Part shown: positions 41,509 to 48,832 of the stretch, piece after piece | How positions within the stretch are numbered: the first letter of the stretch is position 1 | Layout of the letters: each line of letters opens with the position of its first letter | From: Dactylosporangium siamense | Lineage (GTDB): Bacteria > Actinomycetota > Actinomycetes > Mycobacteriales > Micromonosporaceae | Assembly: GCF_016862795.1 (NCBI RefSeq) | Contig: NZ_BONQ01000128.1 | Location: 1-64,000 of the forward strand | Direction: 5' to 3' | Length of the DNA stretch: 64,000 nt | Position numbers and translations under genes: made by a program | The notes under the pieces: generated by a model | Database searches by the model: none | What the model was told of the DNA's origin: nothing | What the model saw: the letters and a program-made list of their open reading frames with translations, nothing else

Positions 41509-43737
41509 ATGACCAAGCCCACCTTCGGGTTCTTCCCCGTCGGCGCCGTGCACCACGCCGACTACCTCAAGCAGTCACCTCCGCTCGACCCGGACGACTA
41601 CCGCGAGTTCATGCGCGGCGAGATCACGGCGATGCAGCGCCTCGGCCTGACCTCGTACGACATGAACTTCGCCTGGTTCGACCTCGAGGTGGCCCCGGGT
41701 GAGTTCGACTGGCGCCGCACCGACGCGGTGTACGAGATCTGCGCCGAGCTGGGGCTGCCGATCTTCGCGTGGATCTTCGCCGAGCTGACCCCCCGCTGGC
41801 TGGTCCAGCAGCATCCCGAGACCGCCGCCGTCGCCGCGACCGGCTACAGCGGACCGTCGCACAGCTACGGCTCCGCGCTCGTGCGGCGCCGGATGCGCGA
41901 ATACATCACCGCCGTGGTCGAGCGCTACGACGACCCCCAGCGGATCCTGGCGTACAACGTCGGCGTCGAGTCCGGGCTGTTCTGGATCGAGGAACAGGAC
42001 AGCAGCGAGCCGGCCGCCCGGCTGTGGGACTACAACCCGGAGGTGGTGGCCGGGTTCGGGCCGTGGCTGCGGCAGCGCTACGGCACCCTCGCCGAGCTCA
42101 ACCGGGTGTACCGCGACCACTACCGCGACTTCGCCGAGGTGCAGCCGCCGAACAGCCGGTTCATCCAGGAGCAGTTCATGCTCATCAACCAGGTGCCGTG
42201 GCTGGACTGGCGGACGTACATGTGCGACGTCCTCACCGGCTACATCCACTTCAAGGCCGGCTGCGTGCGGGACCTGCGCCCGGACGCGGTCGTCGCCGAG
42301 CAGAGCTACGTGATCGACCCGGCCGTCAACGGCCAGGACATCTGGCGCACCAACGCGGCGATGGACGCGGTCGGGACCAGCATGTTCGTCTCCAACACGC
42401 CCGGGGAGCACCTACAGGGCTCCTACTGGCACGACTACTTCCGCAGCTCGGGCAAGGGCAAGCCGTACTGGATCTGGGAGCTGCGCTGCGGGCCGAACGC
42501 CTGGGGCCTGACCAGCTGGGGCCTGCCGATCTCCGCCGCCGACACCGCCCGGCTCACCTGGCAGGCGATCGGGCACGAGGTGAAGAGCGTGCAGTACTGG
42601 AACTGGCGCCCGCACATCGGCGGCATCGAGGTCGGCGGCCACGCCATGACCACCCGCAACGGCGAGCTCACCCCGCGGGCCGAGCGGATCGGCCGGATCG
42701 CACGGACCGTCAACGCCGACGCCGACTGGTATGCCTCGCTGCGGTTCGACCCGGCCGGCATCGCGATGCTCGATCCCAAGCTGGCCCGGATCGTCGCCAC
42801 CGGCGAGGGCTCCGACCGCTACGTGACGGAGGCGCAGTTCGGCATGTACGCCGCCGTGCGCGGGCTGGGCCACCGGGTCGACTTCCTGCACGACGACGAG
42901 GTGGCCGCCGGCGGTCTCGACGCGTACAAGGTGCTGCTGATCCCCTTCGGCTACGCGATGGACTCCCGCACCGCCGCCACCGTGACCGCCTGGGTCCGAA
43001 ACGGCGGCACGCTCGCCGCGGGCATGTGGTGCGGCGCCAAGGACGAGCACGGCTACGGCCAGCCGTTCAACCCCGGCCTGGGCCTGCACGAGGTCTTCGG
43101 CGCGCACGAGGTGGAGCTGCAGCCGGTCCTCTCCCCGCAGGAGAGCAGCGGCACGGACATGTCGTTCTCCTTCGGGCGGATGCCGAGCGGCGAGCCGGTG
43201 ATCACGCTCGTGGCGGGCGTCTCCGACGGCGGCTCGGCGGCCGCCGGGCAGACCTTCGAGGGCCTGGCGTACCTGTCCCGGCTCGCCGTCCAGGACGGCG
43301 CGCAGGTCGTGGCCGTCGACGAGACCGGCGCGCCGGTCGTGGTGCACCACCGGTTCGGCGCCGGCCGGGCGCTGCTGGTCGGCACCGTCCCGGCCCGGCC
43401 GGTCGACCAGCAGTTCCGGGTCGACGGCCTGAGCCGGCTGCTCGACGACCTGGCCCGCGACGCGGGCGTGGTCCCACCGGCGCGGCTGGTCGAGCCGACC
43501 GGCCGCATGGTGGAGGTCGAGCTGCTGCGCGGGACCAGCGACCGGGACCTGGTGGTCCTGCTCAACGCCACCCGCGAGAGCGTGGCGGCCCGGGTCACGC
43601 TGACCGGACCGGCCCGGGCCGCGTACGACGCGGAGACCAAGGAGCCCGTCCCGTTCACCACGGCCGGCGACGAGGTCGGGTTCGACCTCACGCTCGAGCC
43701 CGGCGACGGCCGCGCGATCGTGCTGGAGCGCCGGTGA
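41509..43737 (+). CDS. GH42-like beta-galactosidase
   Basis: A 742-residue cytosolic glycoside hydrolase: a TIM barrel with MQRLGLTSYDMNFAWFDLE and FDWRRTD, then a trimerisation domain and a beta-galactosidase C domain. The nucleophile is probably Glu324 in YWIWELRCGPNAWG, similar to the MEQxxGxxNW site of GH42. The acid/base position reads YNVGVESG (Glu154) instead of the usual NE pair, so the active site is a variant. No signal peptide, so the substrate is imported first. It starts at ATG after CTGGAGAAG and overlaps the next gene by four bases (GTGA). Confidence 0.87.
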   Translation: MTKPTFGFFPVGAVHHADYLKQSPPLDPDDYREFMRGEITAMQRLGLTSYDMNFAWFDLEVAPGEFDWRRTDAVYEICAELGLPIFAWIFAELTPRWLVQQHPETAAVAATGYSGPSHSYGSALVRRRMREYITAVVERYDDPQRILAYNVGVESGLFWIEEQDSSEPAARLWDYNPEVVAGFGPWLRQRYGTLAELNRVYRDHYRDFAEVQPPNSRFIQEQFMLINQVPWLDWRTYMCDVLTGYIHFKAGCVRDLRPDAVVAEQSYVIDPAVNGQDIWRTNAAMDAVGTSMFVSNTPGEHLQGSYWHDYFRSSGKGKPYWIWELRCGPNAWGLTSWGLPISAADTARLTWQAIGHEVKSVQYWNWRPHIGGIEVGGHAMTTRNGELTPRAERIGRIARTVNADADWYASLRFDPAGIAMLDPKLARIVATGEGSDRYVTEAQFGMYAAVRGLGHRVDFLHDDEVAAGGLDAYKVLLIPFGYAMDSRTAATVTAWVRNGGTLAAGMWCGAKDEHGYGQPFNPGLGLHEVFGAHEVELQPVLSPQESSGTDMSFSFGRMPSGEPVITLVAGVSDGGSAAAGQTFEGLAYLSRLAVQDGAQVVAVDETGAPVVVHHRFGAGRALLVGTVPARPVDQQFRVDGLSRLLDDLARDAGVVPPARLVEPTGRMVEVELLRGTSDRDLVVLLNATRESVAARVTLTGPARAAYDAETKEPVPFTTAGDEVGFDLTLEPGDGRAIVLERR

Positions 43738-44774
43738 CCACCGCCGCACCGGTCGGCGCGGAGCGCCGCCCGAACCGTTTCCTGGACGACATCCTGGCCC
43801 AGCCCGCGGCCCTGCACGCGGTGCTGGACCACGTGGCGGCACAGACCGGCCCGCTCGAACGGGCCGGGCGGCTGCTGCGGGCCGCCGACCGGGTGGTGCT
43901 GACGAGCATGGGCAGCGCCTACCATTCGCTGGTCCCGGTGGCCGACGCCCTGGACGCGGTCCTGCCCAATGTGCGGCTGGTCGAGACCGCCGACCTGCTG
44001 CGCCGCCCGCGCCGGCCCGGCGACGCCTACCTCGTGCTGTCCCGGTCCGGGGAGAGCCGCGAGATCCGGCAGCTGGCCGCACTGCTGTGCGAGGAGCGCG
44101 CCCCGCTCGTCGCGGTCACGATGACGCCGGGCAGCTCCCTGGACCAGGCGGCGGACGTGACGCTGCACGACCCGGCGCCGTACGACAGCTTCATCTGCAC
44201 CAAGGCATACAGCACGATGGCGCTGACCGGTCTGCTGCTGTCCGCGCACATGGCCGGCGACCTGGACGACCGGCTGGTCCGCGCGCTGCACGGGACGTTC
44301 GACGAGCTGGACGAGCAGGCGCCGGCCATCCTGGCGGCGGTCGAGGCGGTGCCCTGGATCGGCGAGAGCGTCACCTTCCTGTCCCGGGGGATCGGCGCGG
44401 CCACCGCGACCGCGGGGACGCTGTGGCTGGAGGAGGCCGCCCGGGTGCGGGCCTCGGCCAGCACCGTCGACGCGTTCCTGCACGGTCCGGTGGAGCAGGT
44501 CGAGGACGGCTTCCGCGGCGTGTGGATCGACCTCGAACCGGACCCGGCCGGCGCGGTGCAACGCCAGTACCTGAAGGACCGCGGCGCCAGCCTGTTCGGC
44601 GTGGTGACCGCGCCCGGTGAGCCCGGCGACGTCGTGGTGCCCGGCGGCGACCTGCCGCCGGCCTATCGCGTGCTGACCGCCGCCATGCCGGTGCAGATGC
44701 TGGCCTACGCCTCGGGCCGGGCCCGGGGACTGGACCCGGGCACCATGCGCTACCTCGGTTGGGTGGTCCAGTAG
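43734..44774 (+). CDS. SIS-domain phosphosugar isomerase-like protein (paralogue)
   Basis: A 346-residue SIS protein starting at the GTG that overlaps the GH42 stop (GTGA). Residues 16-26 (RFLDDILAQPAAL) match the start of the leftward SIS protein, and VLTSMGSAYHSL, LVLSRSGESREIRQL and STVDAFLHGPVEQV are SIS-type substrate sites. It is divergent in detail from the first SIS protein and probably handles a different sugar phosphate or works as a partner. It is the last gene of the rightward arm. Confidence 0.87.
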   Translation: MTTAAPVGAERRPNRFLDDILAQPAALHAVLDHVAAQTGPLERAGRLLRAADRVVLTSMGSAYHSLVPVADALDAVLPNVRLVETADLLRRPRRPGDAYLVLSRSGESREIRQLAALLCEERAPLVAVTMTPGSSLDQAADVTLHDPAPYDSFICTKAYSTMALTGLLLSAHMAGDLDDRLVRALHGTFDELDEQAPAILAAVEAVPWIGESVTFLSRGIGAATATAGTLWLEEAARVRASASTVDAFLHGPVEQVEDGFRGVWIDLEPDPAGAVQRQYLKDRGASLFGVVTAPGEPGDVVVPGGDLPPAYRVLTAAMPVQMLAYASGRARGLDPGTMRYLGWVVQ

Positions 44775-44778
44775 ACAG

Positions 44779-44815
44779 CGGCCACCCGGGTCCCCGGCCG
44801 GGACCCGGGTGGCCG
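44779..44815 (+). terminator. Terminator of the rightward sugar operon
   Basis: CGGCCACCCGGGTCC pairs perfectly with GGACCCGGGTGGCCG (15 bp) over a seven-base loop. It follows the SIS stop by a few bases. Confidence 0.8.
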
Positions 44816-44826
44816 GGGCCGGTGAA

Positions 44827-44842
44827 TGTTGAATAATCAACA
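44827..44842. promoter_or_regulatory. Operator-like palindrome before the LLM gene
   Basis: TGTTGA and TCAACA flank ATAA directly upstream of the ATG. AT-rich and unlike its surroundings. It resembles sites of small repressors; no regulator gene is adjacent. Confidence 0.5.
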
Positions 44843-44844
44843 AC

Positions 44845-45861
44845 ATGGCGCTGCAGAAGCTGGGGTTCCTGACGATCGGATTGTTCGACGAGGCGGACCC
44901 GCGCCGCGGGCACGAGTCGACGCTGGAGGTGATCCAGCTCGGTGAACGCCTCGGGTTCGACAGCGCCTGGGTGCGGCACCGGCACCTGCAGTTCGGCATC
45001 TCGTCCCCGGTGGCGGTCCTGGCCGCGGCGAGCCAGCGGACCAGCCGGATCGAGCTCGGCACCGCCGTCATCCCGCTCGGCTGGGAGAACCCGCTGCGCC
45101 TGGCCGAGGACCTGGCCACCGTCGACGTGCTGTCCGGCGGGCGGCTCAACCCCGGGGTCAGCGTCGGCCCGCCGATGCACTTCGACCGGGTGAAGCAGGC
45201 GCTGTATCCGGACACCGCCGACGCCGAGGACTTCGGCTACGAGCGGGTCCGGCGGCTGCTGGACCTCGTCCGGGGCGTGCCGGTGACCGACGCCGGGGTC
45301 GAGGGGTTCGAGGTCTTCTCCGACCGGGTGCAGCCGCACTCCCCCGGGCTCGGCCGCCGGATGTGGTACGGCGGCGGCAGCCTCGCCTCGGCCCGCTGGG
45401 CCGGTGAGCACGGCATGAACTTCCTGACCAGCAGCGTGGTGAAGGCGGAGGAGTCCTCCAGCGATTCCTGGGACTTCGCCGCGATCCAGCGCTCCCACAT
45501 CCGCGCGTTCCGCGCCCACCACCCGGACGGCGACAAGGCCCGGGTCTCGCAGGGCCTGGTCGTCATCCCGACCGACTCCGCCAGCCCTTCGCAGCGGCAG
45601 CGCTACGAGGTGTACGCCCAGCAACGCACCCCACGCACGACCAGCCCACAGGGTCCGGCGCGATTGATGTTCGCCCCGGATCTGGTCGGCCCGTCGGCAC
45701 AGATCGCGGAGCGGCTGCACGCACACGCCGGGTATCAGGAGGTCTCGGAGGTGGCGTTCGCGCTGCCGTTCAGCTTCGAGCACGACGACTACGTGCAGAT
45801 CCTCACCGACATCGCCACCCGGCTCGGCCCGGAACTCGGCTGGCGGCCGGTGTCGATGTAG
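44845..45861 (+). CDS. LLM-class flavin-dependent oxidoreductase
   Basis: A 338-residue bacterial-luciferase-like monooxygenase: LGFLTIGLFDEADPRRG, FDSAWVRHRHLQFGISSP, IELGTAVIPLGWENPLRLAEDLATVDVLSGGR and a late FVHTVGG-like region replaced by YGGGSLASARW. It should use FMNH2 or F420H2; the HRHLQF site replaces the usual metal-free catalytic loop, so the cofactor cannot be told. It is alone, preceded by a TGTTGA palindrome and a poor ribosome site. The substrate is unknown. Confidence 0.9.
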   Translation: MALQKLGFLTIGLFDEADPRRGHESTLEVIQLGERLGFDSAWVRHRHLQFGISSPVAVLAAASQRTSRIELGTAVIPLGWENPLRLAEDLATVDVLSGGRLNPGVSVGPPMHFDRVKQALYPDTADAEDFGYERVRRLLDLVRGVPVTDAGVEGFEVFSDRVQPHSPGLGRRMWYGGGSLASARWAGEHGMNFLTSSVVKAEESSSDSWDFAAIQRSHIRAFRAHHPDGDKARVSQGLVVIPTDSASPSQRQRYEVYAQQRTPRTTSPQGPARLMFAPDLVGPSAQIAERLHAHAGYQEVSEVAFALPFSFEHDDYVQILTDIATRLGPELGWRPVSM

Positions 45862-45914
45862 CCGGGTGCTCTTCGTGTAGAGGGTTGAAGGCCTTTCTAC
45901 AACGGAGGTAGTTC

Positions 45915-46487
45915 ATGAGGAAACTGAGTGTCATCGAGTTCCTGACCCTGGACGGGGTCATGCAGGGCCTGGCGTCACCGGAGGACGGGTTCGAGCACGG
46001 CGGGTGGGGCGCGCCATACTTCTCCGAGGAGCAGGCGGCCGCCTCGGTGGGGGGCATCGCGTCGACGACCGCCTATCTGTTCGGGCGCCGCACGTACGAG
46101 CACATGTTCGCCTTCTGGCCCACCCAGCCGGACTCAAACCCCATGGCCGCGCACCTCAACGCGACCGCGAAGCACGTGGTCACCGCCACCCACACCGAGC
46201 TGGCCTGGAACAACGCGCACGTCCTCGACGGTCCCATCGGCCCGGCGGTGCGCAAGCTCAAGGGCGACGGTGAGGGCACGATCGCGGTGCTCGGCAGCGG
46301 CCTGCTCGTGCAGGAGCTGATCGCCCAGGACCTCGTCGACGGATACCGGCTGTTCCTGCACCCGCTCCTGCTCGGCACCGGCGAGCGGCTGTTCCGCGGC
46401 CTGGACGGGCCGCGCCCGCTGCGGCTGGTCGACTGCACCCCGACGAGCACCGGGGTCATCATGCTGTCCTACGACGTCATCAGGTAG
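45915..46487 (+). CDS. Dihydrofolate-reductase/RibD C-terminal-like protein
   Basis: A 190-residue RibD_C/DHFR-fold protein: LSVIEFLTLDGVMQGLASPEDG start, YLFGRRTYEHMFAFWP, then GEGTIAVLGSGLLVQELIAQDLVDGYRLFLHPLLLGTGERLF. A cofactor-binding GSGLL is present. Family members act as NADPH-dependent reductases, often of unknown substrate. ATG at 45915 has AACGGAGGTAG upstream. The last eight codons are tandemly duplicated downstream of the stop. Confidence 0.9.
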   Translation: MRKLSVIEFLTLDGVMQGLASPEDGFEHGGWGAPYFSEEQAAASVGGIASTTAYLFGRRTYEHMFAFWPTQPDSNPMAAHLNATAKHVVTATHTELAWNNAHVLDGPIGPAVRKLKGDGEGTIAVLGSGLLVQELIAQDLVDGYRLFLHPLLLGTGERLFRGLDGPRPLRLVDCTPTSTGVIMLSYDVIR

Positions 46488-46511
46488 CTGTCCTACGACG
46501 TCGTCAGGTAA
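46464..46511. repeat. 24-bp tandem duplication of the gene's last codons
   Basis: The last eight codons of the DHFR-like gene, including the stop (46464-46487), are repeated directly after it (46488-46511) with two base changes. The copy would encode LSYDVVR and a stop. Confidence 0.9.
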
Positions 46512-46566
46512 CGGGGGGTCGCGGGCGGTGTCGCGGACGCGCGGCACCGCCCGCGGTGCTGGTCAC

Positions 46567-47145
46567 TCATCCACCGGCGGGCGACAACAGCACGGTCAGG
46601 ACGCTGTCCAGGTAGGCGCCCTGACCGCCGGTGTCCGCGGGCAGCAGGTCCGGCAACCGGGCGGCGAGCTGCGCCTGCCCGACATACGCCGTGTACGCGA
46701 GCAGGGCCCGCCGCCGCGCCTCCCCCGCCTCGAACCCGGCCTCGGTGAAGAGCTGTTCGACGTAGTCGAGCCGGCGGCGGGTGACCCGCTGCACGACCGG
46801 GCCGACGAGCGGGTGCTCCGCCACGGCGAGGACGTTGGTCTCCAGCCGGCTCGAGCGGGCGTGCCCGAGCACGGTGGTGAACAGCAGCGACAGCTTCCGG
46901 GGCGGGTCGCCGGCCGCCTCGACCAGGTCGATGATCGCGTCGGTGCAGGCCCGCTCCCACAGTTGCATGGTGGCCTCGACCAGCGCGTCCCGGTTGGTGA
47001 AGTGCCAGTAGAAGCTGCCCTTGGTGGCCCCGAGCCGGGCCGCGAGGGGCTCGACCGCGACCGTGGCCAGCCCGCCGTCCGCGATCGCGGCGAGGGCCGC
47101 CCCGGTCCAGTCCTCCGCGCTCAGCCGCCGTTGTGCCATCCCCAT
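46567..47145 (-). CDS. TetR-family transcriptional regulator
   Basis: A regulator of 190-192 residues: helix-turn-helix ALAAIADGGLATVAVEPLAARLGATKGSFYWHFTNRDALVEA (typical), then an all-helical ligand domain. Two ATGs, 47145 and 47139, are two codons apart; the TACGCT box six bases upstream of the first would give a leaderless mRNA, so 47145 is used. Two matching 18-bp operators lie upstream, between it and the divergent SRPBCC-DUF2867 gene. It probably represses itself and that gene. Confidence 0.92.
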   Translation of the reverse strand: MGMAQRRLSAEDWTGAALAAIADGGLATVAVEPLAARLGATKGSFYWHFTNRDALVEATMQLWERACTDAIIDLVEAAGDPPRKLSLLFTTVLGHARSSRLETNVLAVAEHPLVGPVVQRVTRRRLDYVEQLFTEAGFEAGEARRRALLAYTAYVGQAQLAARLPDLLPADTGGQGAYLDSVLTVLLSPAGG

Positions 47146-47159
47146 ACGGTAGCGTACGG
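47142..47159. promoter_or_regulatory. TetR operator 1
   Basis: CCATACG and CGTACGG flank a four-base spacer; one mismatch breaks perfect symmetry. It covers the likely TetR start codon. Confidence 0.7.
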
Positions 47160-47164
47160 TTCTT

Positions 47165-47182
47165 CCATACGGCACCGTATGG
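47165..47182. promoter_or_regulatory. TetR operator 2
   Basis: CCATACGG-CA-CCGTATGG is a perfect 18-bp palindrome, the same motif as site 1 with its centre 23 bases away, about two helical turns. Confidence 0.75.
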
Positions 47183-47214
47183 AGCGTGCCGTCCGGGTGG
47201 AACGGCAGGCAGCC

Positions 47215-48273
47215 ATGCAGAACGTTCAACGCCGCACGATCGACGCGCCCCTGGGGCTGATGGGCCCGCTGCTGGACCGGGTCGCGGCCGACGACGACCC
47301 GCTGTGGCCGGTGACGACCTGGCCCCCGATCCGGTTCGACGGCCCACTCGCCCCCGGCGCCGCCGGCGGCCACGGCATGATCCGCTACAGCGTCGTCGAG
47401 CACGTCCCGGGCCGCCTGCTGCGGTGCCGGTTCGACCCCACCCTCGGCCTGGTGGGCGAGCACGAACTGCGGCTGGAGCCCGACGGCGACGGCACCGCGG
47501 TCGTGCACGTGATCCGCGGCCGGCTCACCGGCGGGATGCGGGTCCTGTGGCCGGTCGCGATCCGGTGGCTGCACGAGGCGTTGCTGCAGGACCTGCTGGA
47601 CAACGCCGAACGCGCCGGCACCGGCACTGTGCGGACCCCGGCCCGCTGGTCACCGTGGGTCCGCCTGCTGCGCCGCGCGCTCGCCACCCGCACAACGAAA
47701 CCCGGCACGGCTTCGACCGGCGCGGGCGCCGCGGTCAGGGTGGATGCGGTCGTGGGTGGAACGGATGCGCGCCACACGGACCCAGGCGGCACGGGCGGCG
47801 GCCGCGCGGGGCGGCCTCGGCGGGTGCCGCTGCCCGGTGGCGCCCGGCTCGCCGCCGGCACCCTGAGCCACGTCGACCTGATGGACGCGTGGCAGGGCAC
47901 CCGCCCGCCCGGCGCGAGCACCGACCCGGCCGCGTGGCGGGCCGCGATGTTCAACCGCCCACCCCGCTGGGTCGGCGCGCTGATGCGCCTGCGCAACCGC
48001 ATCCCCGGCCTCGAACCGCTGGACACCCGCGAGGTGTTCGCCCCGCTCGACGCCCGCGACGACGAGGTCCTGTTCGGCGCCGACACCCGCCACTTCGACC
48101 TGCGGATCTCGCTGTTCGTCGACGCCGGGTCGGTGGTCTGCTCGACCCTCGCCCGCCCCCGCACCCGCCGGGGCCGCGCCTACCTCGCCGTGGTCAGCCG
48201 GGTCCACCCCCTCGTCGTCCGGACGATGCTGGCCCGCGCCCTGCGAGCCGCCCCGTTCGCCCCGGCGACCTGA
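47215..48273 (+). CDS. SRPBCC-DUF2867 fusion protein
   Basis: A 352-residue protein of two parts. Residues about 1-155 are an SRPBCC-like lipid/ligand-binding domain (RTIDAPLGLMGPLLDRV, WPPIRFDGPL, WPVAIRWLHEALLQDLLDNAER). A 45-residue Thr/Ala/Gly linker follows. Residues about 205-352 resemble DUF2867 (VDLMDAWQGTRP, MFNRPPRWVGALMRLRNRIPG, REVFAPLDARDDEVLFGADTRHFDLR). ATG at 47215 is used; an ATG at 47179 lies inside operator 2. It is regulated by the divergent TetR. Function is unknown; a hydrophobic ligand is likely. Confidence 0.8.
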   Translation: MQNVQRRTIDAPLGLMGPLLDRVAADDDPLWPVTTWPPIRFDGPLAPGAAGGHGMIRYSVVEHVPGRLLRCRFDPTLGLVGEHELRLEPDGDGTAVVHVIRGRLTGGMRVLWPVAIRWLHEALLQDLLDNAERAGTGTVRTPARWSPWVRLLRRALATRTTKPGTASTGAGAAVRVDAVVGGTDARHTDPGGTGGGRAGRPRRVPLPGGARLAAGTLSHVDLMDAWQGTRPPGASTDPAAWRAAMFNRPPRWVGALMRLRNRIPGLEPLDTREVFAPLDARDDEVLFGADTRHFDLRISLFVDAGSVVCSTLARPRTRRGRAYLAVVSRVHPLVVRTMLARALRAAPFAPAT

Positions 48274-48277
48274 CCTG

Positions 48278-48403
48278 TTTCAGGCCGCGGCCGGCAGCTT
48301 TCGGGCCGCAGTCGGCAGCTTTCGGGCCGCGGCCGGCAGCTTTCAGGCCGCGGCCGGCAGCTTTCAGGCCGCGGCCGGCAGCTTTCAGGCCGCGGCCGGC
48401 AGC
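48278..48403. repeat. Six-copy 21-bp tandem repeat carrying a stop codon
   Basis: Six units of exactly 21 bp, with core TTTCAGGCCGCGGCCGGC and few changes, fill the gap between two convergent genes. The unit nearest the VOC gene contains that gene's last codons and its TGA (48385-48387). Because 21 is a multiple of three, every other unit repeats an in-frame TGA. Each unit has the self-complementary core GGCCGCGGCC, so RNA from either strand could fold. The rightward gene stops five bases before the array. Confidence 0.92.
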
Positions 48404-48795
48404 TCCACGGACGCCGGCGTCTGCGACATGATCGCGAGCAGCCCGCCGTCCGGGTCGGTGAAGAACGCCATCCACTCCTCCACGCCGTTCTCGTGCCGGT
48501 GGATCATGTGCGGGGCACCCTCGAAGGCGACGCCCCGCCCGGTCAGTGCCGCGTGGGCGGCGTGGATGTCCGGCACCCGGAAGTAGAGGATCGACTGGCC
48601 GGTGACCGGGCCGCCGCCCTCCGGCCGGCTCAGGAAGAGCCGCGTGCCGGCGCAGTCGAAGAAGGCCAGGTCGCCGAACGTGTAGAGGTGCGTGAGGCCG
48701 AGGACGTTGCCGTACCAGTCGACGGCACGGCCGATGTCGCTCACGTGCCGGGCGATCTGCCCGATCCCACCGAGCCGGAACCCGTCAGACTCCAT
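48385..48795 (-). CDS. VOC-family (glyoxalase-like) protein
   Basis: A 136-residue single VOC domain: IARHVSDIGRAVDWYGNVLGL, DLAFFDCAGTRLFLSR, ILYFRVPDIHAAHAAL, VEEWMAFFTDPDGGLLAIM. A bleomycin-resistance/glyoxalase-like fold; metal and substrate are not clear. ATG at 48795 has GAGGAGG upstream; a start 11 codons further up is open but lacks a ribosome site. The C-terminus VELPAAA is encoded by the first unit of the 21-bp repeat array. Confidence 0.88.
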   Translation of the reverse strand: MESDGFRLGGIGQIARHVSDIGRAVDWYGNVLGLTHLYTFGDLAFFDCAGTRLFLSRPEGGGPVTGQSILYFRVPDIHAAHAALTGRGVAFEGAPHMIHRHENGVEEWMAFFTDPDGGLLAIMSQTPASVELPAAA

Positions 48796-48832
48796 CGCGA
48801 CCTCCTCGAGAGCACCCACCACGACCATAAAC

